A DNA stretch of 64,000 nucleotides, from the NCBI RefSeq assembly GCF_900100085.1, contig NZ_FNEJ01000002.1:62001-126000 (forward strand), given 5' to 3'. Shown in pieces: positions 33,811 to 42,609 of the stretch (positions are counted from its first letter, which is position 1; each line of letters starts with the position of its first letter). Below the pieces are notes generated by a model, which made no database searches, was not told where the DNA came from, and was given only the letters and a program-made list of their open reading frames with translations. A program made the translations under genes and the position numbers. The stretch comes from Salipiger marinus (GTDB lineage: Bacteria > Pseudomonadota > Alphaproteobacteria > Rhodobacterales > Rhodobacteraceae).

Positions 33811-35766
33811 TCATTCCCCCAGCGGCTGCAGCGTGGCGCCCACCAGTTCTTCGCTGAAGGGGACCGGATGCGGATCCTGCCCCAGACGCGCGCGGTAGAT
33901 CGGCAGGCTTTCGGTGACGCGCATCACGTAGTTGCGGGTTTCGTTGAAGGGGATCATCTCGATCCAGTCCACCACGTCGATCTTGCCCTCGCGCGGGTCG
34001 CCATACTGCTCCATCCACGTGATCGGGCGCGAGGGCCCGGCGTTGTAACCTGCGGCCATCATCACCGCATTGCCGTCGAAGCGGCGCGCGAGGCTCGCGA
34101 GATAAGCCGATCCCAGCCGGGCGTTATAGGCGGGATCGTCCAGCAGCCCGTCGAGGCTGTAAGGCAGGTCGAGCCAGCCCGCCACCTCGCGGGCGGTGCC
34201 CGGCATCAGTTGCATCAGCCCGCGCGCGCCCGCGCCCGAAATCACGCGCGGGTCGAATTCCGATTCGCGGCGCGCGATGGACAGCACCAGTTCGCGCGGC
34301 ACCGGAAAGCTGGCCTGCACCAGATCGGGATGCAGCGCGTAATAGGGCCCCGGCAGTTCGACGCCATATTGCGCGGCGCGCTTGCCCAGCATGACCTGCA
34401 CATGCGGGCGGCCCATCTCGGCCAGCATGTCGCCAAGCTGGCCCATCTGCTCGCGGTCGAGCCCCTCGGCCAAGTGGGTCAGGAACCGCTCGCCCAGCGA
34501 CCTCTCACCGGCGGCCAGAAGCAGGACTGCGGCCTTGTAGACGCTGGAGGAGGTGAAGGGAGCCGTGCGCCAGTCGGGGAAGGGTTCGGTCCCCGCCAGC
34601 TTGGGATCGGGTGGCACCTCGGCGCGTTCCGCCGCCAGGAGCCCGTAGAACGAGGTCTGGTAGCGCGCGCCCTCGGCATAGGCCTGCCGCGCCGCCTCCG
34701 TCTCGCCCTTGTCGTCGAGCGCGCGACCGGTCCAGTAGCCGGCTCGGCCCAGCGAGATCGGCGAGGAGACGGCGCCGCCATGGGCGCGGAAATGCGCCAG
34801 CGCCACGTCTGGCTCGCCCAGAAAGCGCAGCGCGATGAAGCCCGCCAGCCATTCCAGTTCCGCGAACTGCGCGCCATCGGTCAGGCCGTGCCGGGCCGCC
34901 ACTGCATAGGCATCGCGGAAATCGCCGCGCAGCAGCAGCGCATGGGCAAGATCGTCGCGCCGCCCCGCCCAGGCCCAGGGCTCGCCCAGAGCCGTGGCAC
35001 TGGTGGAGCGCTCGAGCAGCAGCGCCACCGCGTCTTCGTCGCGGTTCTTGCGCAGCCGCCACAGGTAGCGCTCATAGGCCAGCCCCGGATCCTCGGCCAG
35101 CGCCTCGGGCACCTTGGCGATCAGACCGTCCACCCCCGGCGCCATGTCGCGCAGCGCCAGCCGCGCCTCGGCCAGCGCGCGCCAGTCTTCGGGCACCAGC
35201 GGCAGCATGGCGCGGGCATTGGCGGTCCAGCCCTGCCACAGCGCCATGTCGAGCCGGGCGATGTGATGCGGCGCCAGCAGGTCGCGCCAGTCGCGCAGGA
35301 AGGTGTCGTGTTCCTCGGGCGCCAGCCGCAGCGTGCGCCATGCCAGCACGATATCCGCCTCGGCGGTGCCGCGTTCGCCAAGCGCCAGATGGCTGCGGGC
35401 CAGCGCCAGCGCGCCCGCCCCGGTCTGCGGGCTGTAGCCGTCGAAAAAGGCGCGCACCGTGTCATTGTCGGATTCCGAGATGGCGATTTCGCTTTTCTCG
35501 CGCAGATAGGGCATGCCCGGCCAGTCGGGATTGCGGGTGACAAAATCCATCACCTGCCGTGCGTCGCCGCGGCTGGCGCGCAGGTAATGCCACAGGATCA
35601 CGTCCAGCGCCGCCTGCCCGTCGCCGCGCGCGCCGATCAGGGCCGCCGCCCAGTTGCCACCCCGCATGTCGGCCATGGCCTGCGCCAGCGGGCGTTCCTG
35701 CTGGGCGGGGGCGGCTGTGGCGAAGAGAGCGACCAGAAGGAGGAGAGCGGCGCGGAGGCGCGACAT
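33811..35766 (-). CDS. slt: Soluble lytic murein transglycosylase
   Basis: A 651-residue periplasmic enzyme cleaving peptidoglycan. A signal peptide (MSRLRAALLLLVALFATAAPAQ) is followed by about 450 residues of helical superhelix repeats (Ala/Leu-rich, APLARSHLALGERG-like). The C-terminal SLT domain has the catalytic Glu in SIARRESEFDPRVISGAGARGLMQLMPGTA, then AAGYNAGPSR. Start at 35766, preferred over the upstream in-frame GTG/ATG at 35838. It is divergent from dapA. Confidence 0.92.
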   Translation of the reverse strand: MSRLRAALLLLVALFATAAPAQQERPLAQAMADMRGGNWAAALIGARGDGQAALDVILWHYLRASRGDARQVMDFVTRNPDWPGMPYLREKSEIAISESDNDTVRAFFDGYSPQTGAGALALARSHLALGERGTAEADIVLAWRTLRLAPEEHDTFLRDWRDLLAPHHIARLDMALWQGWTANARAMLPLVPEDWRALAEARLALRDMAPGVDGLIAKVPEALAEDPGLAYERYLWRLRKNRDEDAVALLLERSTSATALGEPWAWAGRRDDLAHALLLRGDFRDAYAVAARHGLTDGAQFAELEWLAGFIALRFLGEPDVALAHFRAHGGAVSSPISLGRAGYWTGRALDDKGETEAARQAYAEGARYQTSFYGLLAAERAEVPPDPKLAGTEPFPDWRTAPFTSSSVYKAAVLLLAAGERSLGERFLTHLAEGLDREQMGQLGDMLAEMGRPHVQVMLGKRAAQYGVELPGPYYALHPDLVQASFPVPRELVLSIARRESEFDPRVISGAGARGLMQLMPGTAREVAGWLDLPYSLDGLLDDPAYNARLGSAYLASLARRFDGNAVMMAAGYNAGPSRPITWMEQYGDPREGKIDVVDWIEMIPFNETRNYVMRVTESLPIYRARLGQDPHPVPFSEELVGATLQPLGE

Positions 35767-35894
35767 GATCTTGCAATTTCCCTGCCAAAAAGGAATAGAC
35801 ACGGCGCGGAGGATACCGCGCGGCCCGGGGGGTTCCAACTCACATTCCCTTCAGGCCCGCTAGACGATTTTCACTCACGAAGGAGACGCGTGTC

Positions 35895-36770
35895 ATGTTC
35901 AAAGGTTCCATGCCTGCATTGGTCACGCCGTTCAAGGACGGCGCAGTGGACTTCGACACGCTGAAAAAACTTGTCGACTGGCACATCGGTCAGGGCAGCC
36001 ACGGGCTGGTGCCGGTGGGCACGACGGGCGAAAGCCCCACGCTGAGCCATGACGAGCACGAGGCGGTCATCGACTGCGTGGTGCAGGCGGCGGCGGGCCG
36101 GGTGCCGGTGATCGCGGGGGCGGGATCCAACAGCACGCGCGAGGCGATCCGCCTGATGCGCTTTGCCGAAAAGGCGGGGGCGCAGGGCGCGCTGGTGGTG
36201 ACGCCCTATTACAACAAGCCGACACAGGCGGGCCTGATCGCGCATTTCACCGCGTTGCATGACTGCTGCGATCTGCCGATCATCATCTACAACATTCCCG
36301 GCCGGTCTGTGGTGGACATGAGCCCCGCCACCATGGGCGAACTGGCGCGGCTGCCGCGCATCGTGGGCGTGAAGGATGCCACCGGCGATCTGGAGCGGGT
36401 GTCGCAGCAGCGCATCACCTGCGGGCCGGACTTCGTGCAGCTGTCGGGCGAGGATGCCACCGCCCATGGTTTCAACGCGCAGGGCGGCTGCGGCTGCATC
36501 TCGGTCAGCGCCAATGTGGCGCCGAAGCTCTGTGCCGAGCTGCAGGAGGCGACGCTGGCGGGCAATTACGCGCGGGCGCTGGAGATTCAGGACCGGCTGA
36601 TGCCGCTGCATCAGGCGATCTTTACCGAGCCGGGCCTCTGCGGCGCCAAATATGCCATGTCGAAGCTGGGCCTGTGCTCCGAGGAAATCCGCCTGCCGCT
36701 GCTGCCGGTCACCGCCCCCACCCGCGACAAGCTCGACGCGGCGCTGCGCCATGCCGGGCTGATGAACTGA
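35895..36770 (+). CDS. dapA: 4-hydroxy-tetrahydrodipicolinate synthase
   Basis: A 291-residue TIM-barrel aldolase making the first committed intermediate of lysine and meso-diaminopimelate. It shows [14 protein letters not shown], the active-site Tyr in [24 protein letters not shown] and the Schiff-base Lys in [18 protein letters not shown] lies before the ATG at 35895. dapB is about 10 kb away, so the pathway is scattered. It is followed by a tandemly enlarged repeat element. Confidence 0.97.
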   Translation: MFKGSMPALVTPFKDGAVDFDTLKKLVDWHIGQGSHGLVPVGTTGESPTLSHDEHEAVIDCVVQAAAGRVPVIAGAGSNSTREAIRLMRFAEKAGAQGALVVTPYYNKPTQAGLIAHFTALHDCCDLPIIIYNIPGRSVVDMSPATMGELARLPRIVGVKDATGDLERVSQQRITCGPDFVQLSGEDATAHGFNAQGGCGCISVSANVAPKLCAELQEATLAGNYARALEIQDRLMPLHQAIFTEPGLCGAKYAMSKLGLCSEEIRLPLLPVTAPTRDKLDAALRHAGLMN

Positions 36771-36779
36771 GCAGGCGCC

Positions 36780-36930
36780 GGGGGCGCTGCCCCTTCCCCG
36801 TCCGCCACAGGCGGACACAAAGAGAAGGGGGGGCTCTGCCCCCGGGCCGCCACAGGCGGACATAGGTGAAGAAGGGGGCTCTGCCCCCGTCCCCTGCGGG
36901 GACTCCCCCGGGATATTTGGGCCAAGAAGA
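36780..36930 (+). repeat. 3'-end repeat element, long form, copy 7, internally duplicated
   Basis: The element downstream of dapA is enlarged. A segment starting GTCCGCCACAGGCGGAC at 36800 recurs with one change at 36845 (period 45), each followed by a GGGGGCTCTGCCCCC palindrome. Then come GTCCCC/GGGGAC hairpin arms, CCCCCGGGATATTTGGG and CCAAGAAGAAG. Confidence 0.75.
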
Positions 36931-36963
36931 AGGGGCGGGCGCAAAAAGCGGCCCGCCCCTTTG
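36931..36963. terminator. Intrinsic terminator after the dapA repeat element
   Basis: GGGGCGGGC and GCCCGCCCC enclose a 10-base loop, then TTTGG on +. It separates dapA from the convergent M16 genes and could act in both directions. Confidence 0.7.
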
Positions 36964-36982
36964 GCTGTGGGGGATGGCGCGG

Positions 36983-38317
36983 TCAGGGCGTGGCGGTGTC
37001 CGCGTCCTCGAAGCCCTCGGGCTGGCCGACCACGACGACGCGCAGCGCTTCGGGGTCCAGCAGATCCGCCGCCACCCGCTTCACATCCTCCAGGGTCACC
37101 GCCTCGACCATGGCGTTGCGGTCGGTGACATAGTCGGGGGTCAGCCCGTCCATCTGCATGCCCGCAAGGATCTGCGCGATGGGGCCGTTGCCGTCAAAGC
37201 GCAGCGGATAGGCGCCGGTCAGATAGGTCTTGGCCTGATCCAGTTCCGCCTGCGTCACGCCCGCCTCTGCCAGTTTTGCCCATTCGTCACGGATGACGGC
37301 CACGGCTTCGGCGATGCGGTCATTGGCCGAGGCGACGCGGCCCATGTAAAGCGCTGCATGATCCATGGGCAGCAGGTAGGAATAGACGCCATAGGTCAGG
37401 CCGCGCTTTTCGCGCACCTCCTGCATCAGCCGCGCCTCGAAGCCGCCAGCGCCAAGGATCGTGTTCATCACATAGGCCGCGAAGAAGTCGGGATCGTCCC
37501 GCGCCAGCCCGCGCTGGCCGAACACCGCCACCGATTGCGGCGTCTCGAAGGGCACCACGGTGACACCTGCGGTGGTCTCTACCGCCACATCCTCCGGCAG
37601 ATCCTGCGTGCTGTCGGGCAGATCGCTCAGCAGCCCGTCGATCAGGGTCGACAGTTCCTCGGCGGTGATGTCGCCTGCGGCGGCGATCACCACGCGGTCG
37701 CGGGTCATCCCGGCCTGATGCGCCGCCACGATGTCCTCGCGGGTCAGCGCCGTGACGCTGTCCTCGGTGCCGCTCAGATCCGAGCCATAGGGATGGTCGC
37801 CAAAGACCAGCGCATCGAAGGTGGCATCGGCGATGGCATCGGGATCCTTGGCATCGCTGCGGATGCCGGACAGCACCTGCGCGCGCACCCGGTCCAGCGC
37901 GTCCTGATCGAAGCGCGGCGCGATCAGGCTCTGCCGCAGCAGATCCACCGCCGCCTCGCGGTTTTCGGTCAGGAAGCGGGCGGAGACGCCGATGGCATCC
38001 TGCCCCGCGTCATAGCGGAACTGCGCGGCCAGCGATTCGGTGGCCTCGGCGAAGCCCCGGGAATCGAGATCGCCCGCCCCTTCCTCCAGCAGCGCCACCA
38101 TAAGGTTGGTGGCCCCGCGCTTGCCCGGCAGATCCAGCGCCGCACCGCCGCGAAAGCGCAGCTCCAGCGCGGTGAAGGGGATCGACGGCTCCTCCACCAG
38201 CCAGGCCTTGAAGCCGGCGGGGGTTTCCACCTGCTGGATCTCGATCTCGGCCCGGGCGGGCAGCGTAAAGGACAGGGTGAAGGCGAGCGCCAGCAGCGGT
38301 TTCAGAACGGGGATCAT
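36983..38317 (-). CDS. M16 peptidase-like subunit without the HxxEH motif
   Basis: A 444-residue exported pitrilysin-family protein with a signal peptide (MIPVLKPLLALAFTLSFTLPARA). The catalytic HxxEH is replaced by ATNLMVALLEEG, so it is the non-catalytic (beta or C-type) half of a heterodimer. The two M16 folds are evident (VVIAAAGDITAEELSTLIDGLL, RGLTYGVYSYLLPMDHAALYMG). The ATG overlaps the upstream catalytic subunit's stop by 4 bases, giving coupled, equal expression. Confidence 0.9.
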   Translation of the reverse strand: MIPVLKPLLALAFTLSFTLPARAEIEIQQVETPAGFKAWLVEEPSIPFTALELRFRGGAALDLPGKRGATNLMVALLEEGAGDLDSRGFAEATESLAAQFRYDAGQDAIGVSARFLTENREAAVDLLRQSLIAPRFDQDALDRVRAQVLSGIRSDAKDPDAIADATFDALVFGDHPYGSDLSGTEDSVTALTREDIVAAHQAGMTRDRVVIAAAGDITAEELSTLIDGLLSDLPDSTQDLPEDVAVETTAGVTVVPFETPQSVAVFGQRGLARDDPDFFAAYVMNTILGAGGFEARLMQEVREKRGLTYGVYSYLLPMDHAALYMGRVASANDRIAEAVAVIRDEWAKLAEAGVTQAELDQAKTYLTGAYPLRFDGNGPIAQILAGMQMDGLTPDYVTDRNAMVEAVTLEDVKRVAADLLDPEALRVVVVGQPEGFEDADTATP

Positions 38318-39669
38318 TGCGACACCTCCTTGGTGGGCGCCTCTGCGGTGAGCCAGCCGGTGACGGAGCGGCGGCGGTCCAGCACGGCGCGGGCGGCGGC
38401 GGTGATGTCCTCGCCGGTCACCGCCTGCAGCGCGTCGGGCCATGCCTGCACGTCGGCCACGGTCAGGCCGGAGGTCAGCGCGTTGCCATAGCGCTGCGCG
38501 ATGTCGGACACGTCGTCCTGCGCATAGATGCGCTGCGCGCGCAGCTGGAACTTGATCCGGTCAAGCTGGGCCGGATCCACGCCTTCGGTCATGAACTCCG
38601 CCAGTTCGGCATCCAGCGCCGCTTCGGCCTCGGCCAGCGTCACCCCCGGCGCGGGCACCACGGCAAAGCCGAAGCTGCCATCGTCATAGGCGGTGCCGTC
38701 GTAAAAGGCAGAGACATAGATCGCCTTCTGCTGGTCGAACTGCAGCGCGCGGTTCAGCACCGAAGTCTGCCCGCCGCCCAGCACCTCGGCCAGCAGGGTC
38801 AGCGCCGCCGCCTGCTCCTGCGCGCCCGGCTCGCGCTCGGGGGCCAGATAGCGGCGCATCACATAAGGCTGGGCGACGCGCGGATCGGTCATCACCAGCC
38901 GCCGTTCGGCAAGCTGCGGCGGCTCCTGCGGGCGCATCCGTTCGGCGGGAAGGTCGGGATTGGCGGGCAGCGGGCCGTAATGCTGCTCGGCCAAATCGCG
39001 CACCTCGTCGGCGGTCACGTCGCCCGCCACGATCAGGATCGCGTTATTGGGCGCATAGAAGCGCTCGTAATAGGCCAGCGCGTCATCCAGCCCCAGCGTC
39101 GACATCTCTTCGGGCCAGCCGATCACCGGCACGCCATAGCGGTGGTTGAGATAAAGCGCTGCGGTCATCTGTTCGCGCATCAGCGCGCCGGGATCGTTTT
39201 CCACCCGCATGTTGCGCTCTTCGATGATGACGTCGCGCTCGGTCAGGATGTCGGCCTCGGTCAGCTGCAGGTTGACCATGCGGTCCGCCTCCATCTGCAT
39301 CATCAGGCCCAGCCGGTCGGCGGCGACGCGCTGGTGATAGGCGGTCTGGTCAAGGCTGGTAAAGGCGTTGTCGGTGCCGCCATTCTCCGCCACGACGCGG
39401 GAAAACTCGCCCGGCTCCAGCGTATCGGTGCCCTTGAACAGCAGATGTTCCAGAAAATGCGCGACACCGGAGCTGCCCGCCGTCTCGTCCGCCGATCCGG
39501 CCTTGTACCAGACCATATGGACCACGACCGGGGCGCGATGATCCTCGACCACCACCACCTCCATGCCGTTGTCGAGCGCAAAGGTCGTGACCTTTTCCTC
39601 GACCTCCTGCGCGGCGGCAGATCCTGCGCCGAACGCAGCCAGCGCGATGACCGCGGCAAGTGACCTCAT
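38314..39669 (-). CDS. M16 family zinc metallopeptidase, catalytic subunit
   Basis: A 451-residue exported protease, the active partner of the preceding gene. A signal peptide (MRSLAAVIALAAFGAGSAAAQ) precedes the zinc motif HFLEH (His71, Glu74, His75), and a downstream Glu lies in TERDVIIEERNMR. The second half is non-catalytic. Substrates of this two-subunit periplasmic type are not known. GTG at 39675 is an alternative start; ATG 39669 fits the signal peptide. It belongs to the lspA-DUF3035-M16 run. Confidence 0.92.
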   Translation of the reverse strand: MRSLAAVIALAAFGAGSAAAQEVEEKVTTFALDNGMEVVVVEDHRAPVVVHMVWYKAGSADETAGSSGVAHFLEHLLFKGTDTLEPGEFSRVVAENGGTDNAFTSLDQTAYHQRVAADRLGLMMQMEADRMVNLQLTEADILTERDVIIEERNMRVENDPGALMREQMTAALYLNHRYGVPVIGWPEEMSTLGLDDALAYYERFYAPNNAILIVAGDVTADEVRDLAEQHYGPLPANPDLPAERMRPQEPPQLAERRLVMTDPRVAQPYVMRRYLAPEREPGAQEQAAALTLLAEVLGGGQTSVLNRALQFDQQKAIYVSAFYDGTAYDDGSFGFAVVPAPGVTLAEAEAALDAELAEFMTEGVDPAQLDRIKFQLRAQRIYAQDDVSDIAQRYGNALTSGLTVADVQAWPDALQAVTGEDITAAARAVLDRRRSVTGWLTAEAPTKEVSQ

Positions 39670-39810
39670 GAACACTGTTCCTTCTCCCCTCGTGCGGATC
39701 CCGCACCGCTGCTCGTCTGTTCCCTGCCTCCCAACCTACGAAGCGGGCGCGGGCTTTCAAGCGGGGCTTGCGCGTTCGTGATGGCCGCGAAGGTGCTGCG
39801 GCGCCGCGCC

Positions 39811-40332
39811 TTACTCGCCCGCGGGCGGGGCGGAGGGGGTGCGCACGCCGGTGCGGCGCCATGCGTCCAGCGCGCCCTGCGAATCCAGCGACTGGTCGCG
39901 ATAGGCGCGGTTGTATTCGTTGTCCGGCACCAGCTTCCAGTTGAAGATGGATTTGCGGCGGCGGAAGGCCGCGTCTTCGGTGGCAAGCTGGGTCCGGATC
40001 GCCGGATCGGCCCCGTAGCGCGTCGCGCGCGACAGCAGCGCCATGTCGCTGGCCGGAGCCGCTGCAGAAGCAAGCGCCGCCGGATTGCCGCCAAGGGCCG
40101 CCACCACATCGGCGCGCGGGGTCTGGTCGGTGCGGTTGGCCCCGCCCGGCGTCGGCGCGGGCAGGCTGCCATAGGTCTCGGGCCGCACCAGCGGCTTGTT
40201 GGGAACGATGGCGAATTCCTCGGGCGTGCCGCGGTTGTTGCGCAGCTGGTGCAGCGTGCGTCCCTCCCCGCCCGAACAGGCGGCGAGCGTCCCGACGAGC
40301 CCGATCATCAGCGCGGCTTGCGGCAGCTTCAT
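39811..40332 (-). CDS. DUF3035 lipoprotein
   Basis: A 173-residue lipoprotein with lipobox LVGTLAACSGG. The mature part is the DUF3035 type (EFAIVPNKPLVRPETYGSLPAPTPG, KSIFNWKLVPDNEYNRAYRDQSLDS). Start at 40332 is chosen because GGAGG lies 6 bases before it; the ATG at 40338 overlaps that SD. It sits between lspA, the enzyme that would process it, and the M16 pair, on the same strand. Function unknown. Confidence 0.88.
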   Translation of the reverse strand: MKLPQAALMIGLVGTLAACSGGEGRTLHQLRNNRGTPEEFAIVPNKPLVRPETYGSLPAPTPGGANRTDQTPRADVVAALGGNPAALASAAAPASDMALLSRATRYGADPAIRTQLATEDAAFRRRKSIFNWKLVPDNEYNRAYRDQSLDSQGALDAWRRTGVRTPSAPPAGE

Positions 40333-40387
40333 GGCCATCCTCCGGTTCTTGCCTTGATCCCTGCTTTAGACCATCCGGCCCGCCCCG

Positions 40388-40876
40388 TCACGAGCCCTTT
40401 TTGCGGGACTTGGGCTTGGCTTCGGCAGGAAACAGCACAAGCCCCAGCGCCCCGGCAAAGATCGCGATATCGGCGATGTTGAAGGCGAAGGGGTTGGAGA
40501 TGCCGCAGCAGGACATGTTCAGGAAATCCGCCACCGCACCATAAAGCAGCCGGTCCACCACATTGCCAAGCGCGCCGCCGATCAGCACCCCGCCCGAGAT
40601 CAGCCCCCAGCGCCCCGGCGGATCGCGCCGCAGCCAGAGCGTGACAAACCCCACGATGGCCAGCGCCAGCGCGATCAGGATCCAGCGCGTGGCGTCGGGC
40701 CCACCGGAAAACAGCCCGAAATTGATGCCGTAATTCCACGCCATGCGGAAATTCAGAAACGGCGGCAGCACGTCGATCGCCTGCTTCTGCGCCAGCCCCA
40801 TGACATGCACCACCAGCCATTTCGACAGCTGGTCGGCCAGAAAGACCCCCAGCGCCGTTGCCGCGACGATCCGCAT
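40388..40876 (-). CDS. lspA: Lipoprotein signal peptidase II
   Basis: A 162-residue, four-helix aspartyl protease that cleaves prolipoprotein signal peptides. It has FLADQLSKWLV, NYGINFGLFSG (the usual NxGxxFG), the catalytic Asp motif ALGNVVDRL and the second Asp in FNIADIAIF. Start ATG 40876 with GGAG upstream. It precedes the DUF3035 lipoprotein. A repeat element separates it from purH. Confidence 0.95.
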   Translation of the reverse strand: MRIVAATALGVFLADQLSKWLVVHVMGLAQKQAIDVLPPFLNFRMAWNYGINFGLFSGGPDATRWILIALALAIVGFVTLWLRRDPPGRWGLISGGVLIGGALGNVVDRLLYGAVADFLNMSCCGISNPFAFNIADIAIFAGALGLVLFPAEAKPKSRKKGS

Positions 40877-40914
40877 GATCCTGCTCCCTCGCATGCGGGA
40901 ACCAAGGCCCCCGT

Positions 40915-40980
40915 CTTCATCTTGCCCGGAAAACTCCGGGGGTGAATGGCGCGGCACGCGCCAGAGGGGGCAGAGCCCCC
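40915..40980 (-). repeat. 3'-end repeat element, long form, copy 8
   Basis: On -: GGGGGCTCTGCCCCC, a variable hairpin with GGCGCG/CGCGCC arms, then CCCCCGGAGTTTT and GGGCAAGATGAAG. It lies downstream of purH in purH's direction. Confidence 0.8.
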
Positions 40981-40998
40981 TGCCCCCTCACGACCGGC

Positions 40999-42588
40999 TC
41001 AGTGCCGGAAATGCCGCATGCCGGTGAACACCATGGCAAGCCCCGCCGCATCGGCGGCGGCGATCACCTCGGCATCGCGCATCGACCCGCCCGGCTGGAT
41101 GACAGAGGTCGCGCCCGCCGCCGCCGCTTCCATCAGCCCGTCGGCAAAGGGAAAGAACGCGTCAGAGGCGACGGCAGATCCCTGCGTCAGCGGCGACGGC
41201 AGGCCCAGCCCCTCGGCCATGCGCTCGGCCTTCTTCGCGGCGATCAGCGCCGAATCAAGCCGGCTCATCTGGCCCGCGCCCACGCCCACCGTCGCCTTGT
41301 CCTTCACATAGACGATGGCGTTGGACTTGACGTGCTTGGCGACGGTCCATGCAAACAGCAGATCCTCCAGTTCGGCCTCGCTGGGCTGGCGCTGCGTCAC
41401 CACCTTCAGATCGGCGCGGGTGATCACGCCATTGTCGCGGTCCTGCACCAGCATCCCGCCCGACACCTGACGGAAGGCGAGCCCCGGCGCGGCGGTGTCG
41501 GCGAGACCGGAGGTGGTGAGCAGGCGCAGGTTCTTCTTGGCGGCAAAGATCTCGCGCGCGGCGTCATCGGCGCCGGGGGCGATCACCACCTCGGTGAAGA
41601 TCTCGGTGATGGCGCGGGCCGTATCCGCATCCAGCACCTGATTCAGCGCCACGATCCCGCCAAAGGCAGAGGTGCGGTCGCAGTCGAAGGCGCGGGCATA
41701 GGCCTCGGCCAGCGTCGCGCCGCGCGCCACGCCGCAGGGATTGGCATGTTTGATGATGGCGCAGGCCGGGCCGTCCTCGGGCCGGAACTCCGACACAAGC
41801 TCAAAGGCCGCGTCGGTGTCGTTGATGTTGTTGTAGCTCAGATCCTTGCCCTGATGCTGCACCGCCGTGGCCACGCCCGGACGGTTCGACCCGTCGCGGT
41901 AGAAGGCCGCCGCCTGATGCGGGTTCTCGCCATAGCGCAGGGTCTGGGCGATCTCGCCCGCGATCACCCGGCGGCGCGGCGCGGCCTGCTCCAGCGCGCC
42001 CGCCATCCATGTGGACACTGCCGCGTCATAGGCCCCGGTGCGGGCATAGGCGATCTGCGCAAGGCTCTGCCGGAAGGCCAGCGTGGTGGCGCCCTCCTGC
42101 GCGTCCAGCTCGGCCAGCAGCGCGGGATAATCCGCCACATCGGTCACCACGGTGACAAAGCCGTGATTCTTCGCCGCGGCGCGGATCATCGCAGGGCCGC
42201 CGATATCGATATTCTCGATGCAGGTGGCGTAATCGCCGCCCTGCGCCACGGTCGCCTCGAAGGGATAAAGATTGACCACCAGCAGGTCGATGGCGGGGAT
42301 GCCATGCTCGGCCATCGCCGCCAGATGCGCGTCATCGTCGCGCAGCGCCAGCAGGCCGCCATGGATGCGCGGATGCAGGGTCTTGACCCGCCCGTCCATC
42401 ATTTCGGGGAATTCGGTCACCTCGGCCACGTCGCGCACGGCGATACCGGCCTCGCGCAGGGCGCGGGCAGAGCCGCCGGTGGACAGGATCTCGATCCCCC
42501 GCGCCTCCAGCGCACGGCCAAGATCCAGAAGGCCGGTCTTGTCGGAAACGGAAATCAGCGCGCGGGCGACGGGGTGCAGGTCAGGCAT
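40999..42588 (-). CDS. purH: Bifunctional AICAR transformylase/IMP cyclohydrolase
   Basis: A 529-residue enzyme for the last two steps of IMP synthesis. The N-terminal IMP cyclohydrolase ([38 protein letters not shown]) is followed by the formyltransferase domain with [23 protein letters not shown] and AFGGIVALN. It ends [28 protein letters not shown], fully conserved. It follows the heparinase-like gene by 21 bases on the same strand. Confidence 0.97.
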   Translation of the reverse strand: MPDLHPVARALISVSDKTGLLDLGRALEARGIEILSTGGSARALREAGIAVRDVAEVTEFPEMMDGRVKTLHPRIHGGLLALRDDDAHLAAMAEHGIPAIDLLVVNLYPFEATVAQGGDYATCIENIDIGGPAMIRAAAKNHGFVTVVTDVADYPALLAELDAQEGATTLAFRQSLAQIAYARTGAYDAAVSTWMAGALEQAAPRRRVIAGEIAQTLRYGENPHQAAAFYRDGSNRPGVATAVQHQGKDLSYNNINDTDAAFELVSEFRPEDGPACAIIKHANPCGVARGATLAEAYARAFDCDRTSAFGGIVALNQVLDADTARAITEIFTEVVIAPGADDAAREIFAAKKNLRLLTTSGLADTAAPGLAFRQVSGGMLVQDRDNGVITRADLKVVTQRQPSEAELEDLLFAWTVAKHVKSNAIVYVKDKATVGVGAGQMSRLDSALIAAKKAERMAEGLGLPSPLTQGSAVASDAFFPFADGLMEAAAAGATSVIQPGGSMRDAEVIAAADAAGLAMVFTGMRHFRH

Positions 42589-42609
42589 ATGGCATTGGTC
42601 CCAGATGGT

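Noticed and set aside
36800-36889. CRISPR-like repeat array.
   Set aside because: Only two units with a hairpin-rich 45-base period and no unique spacers; it is a duplicated 3'-end element.
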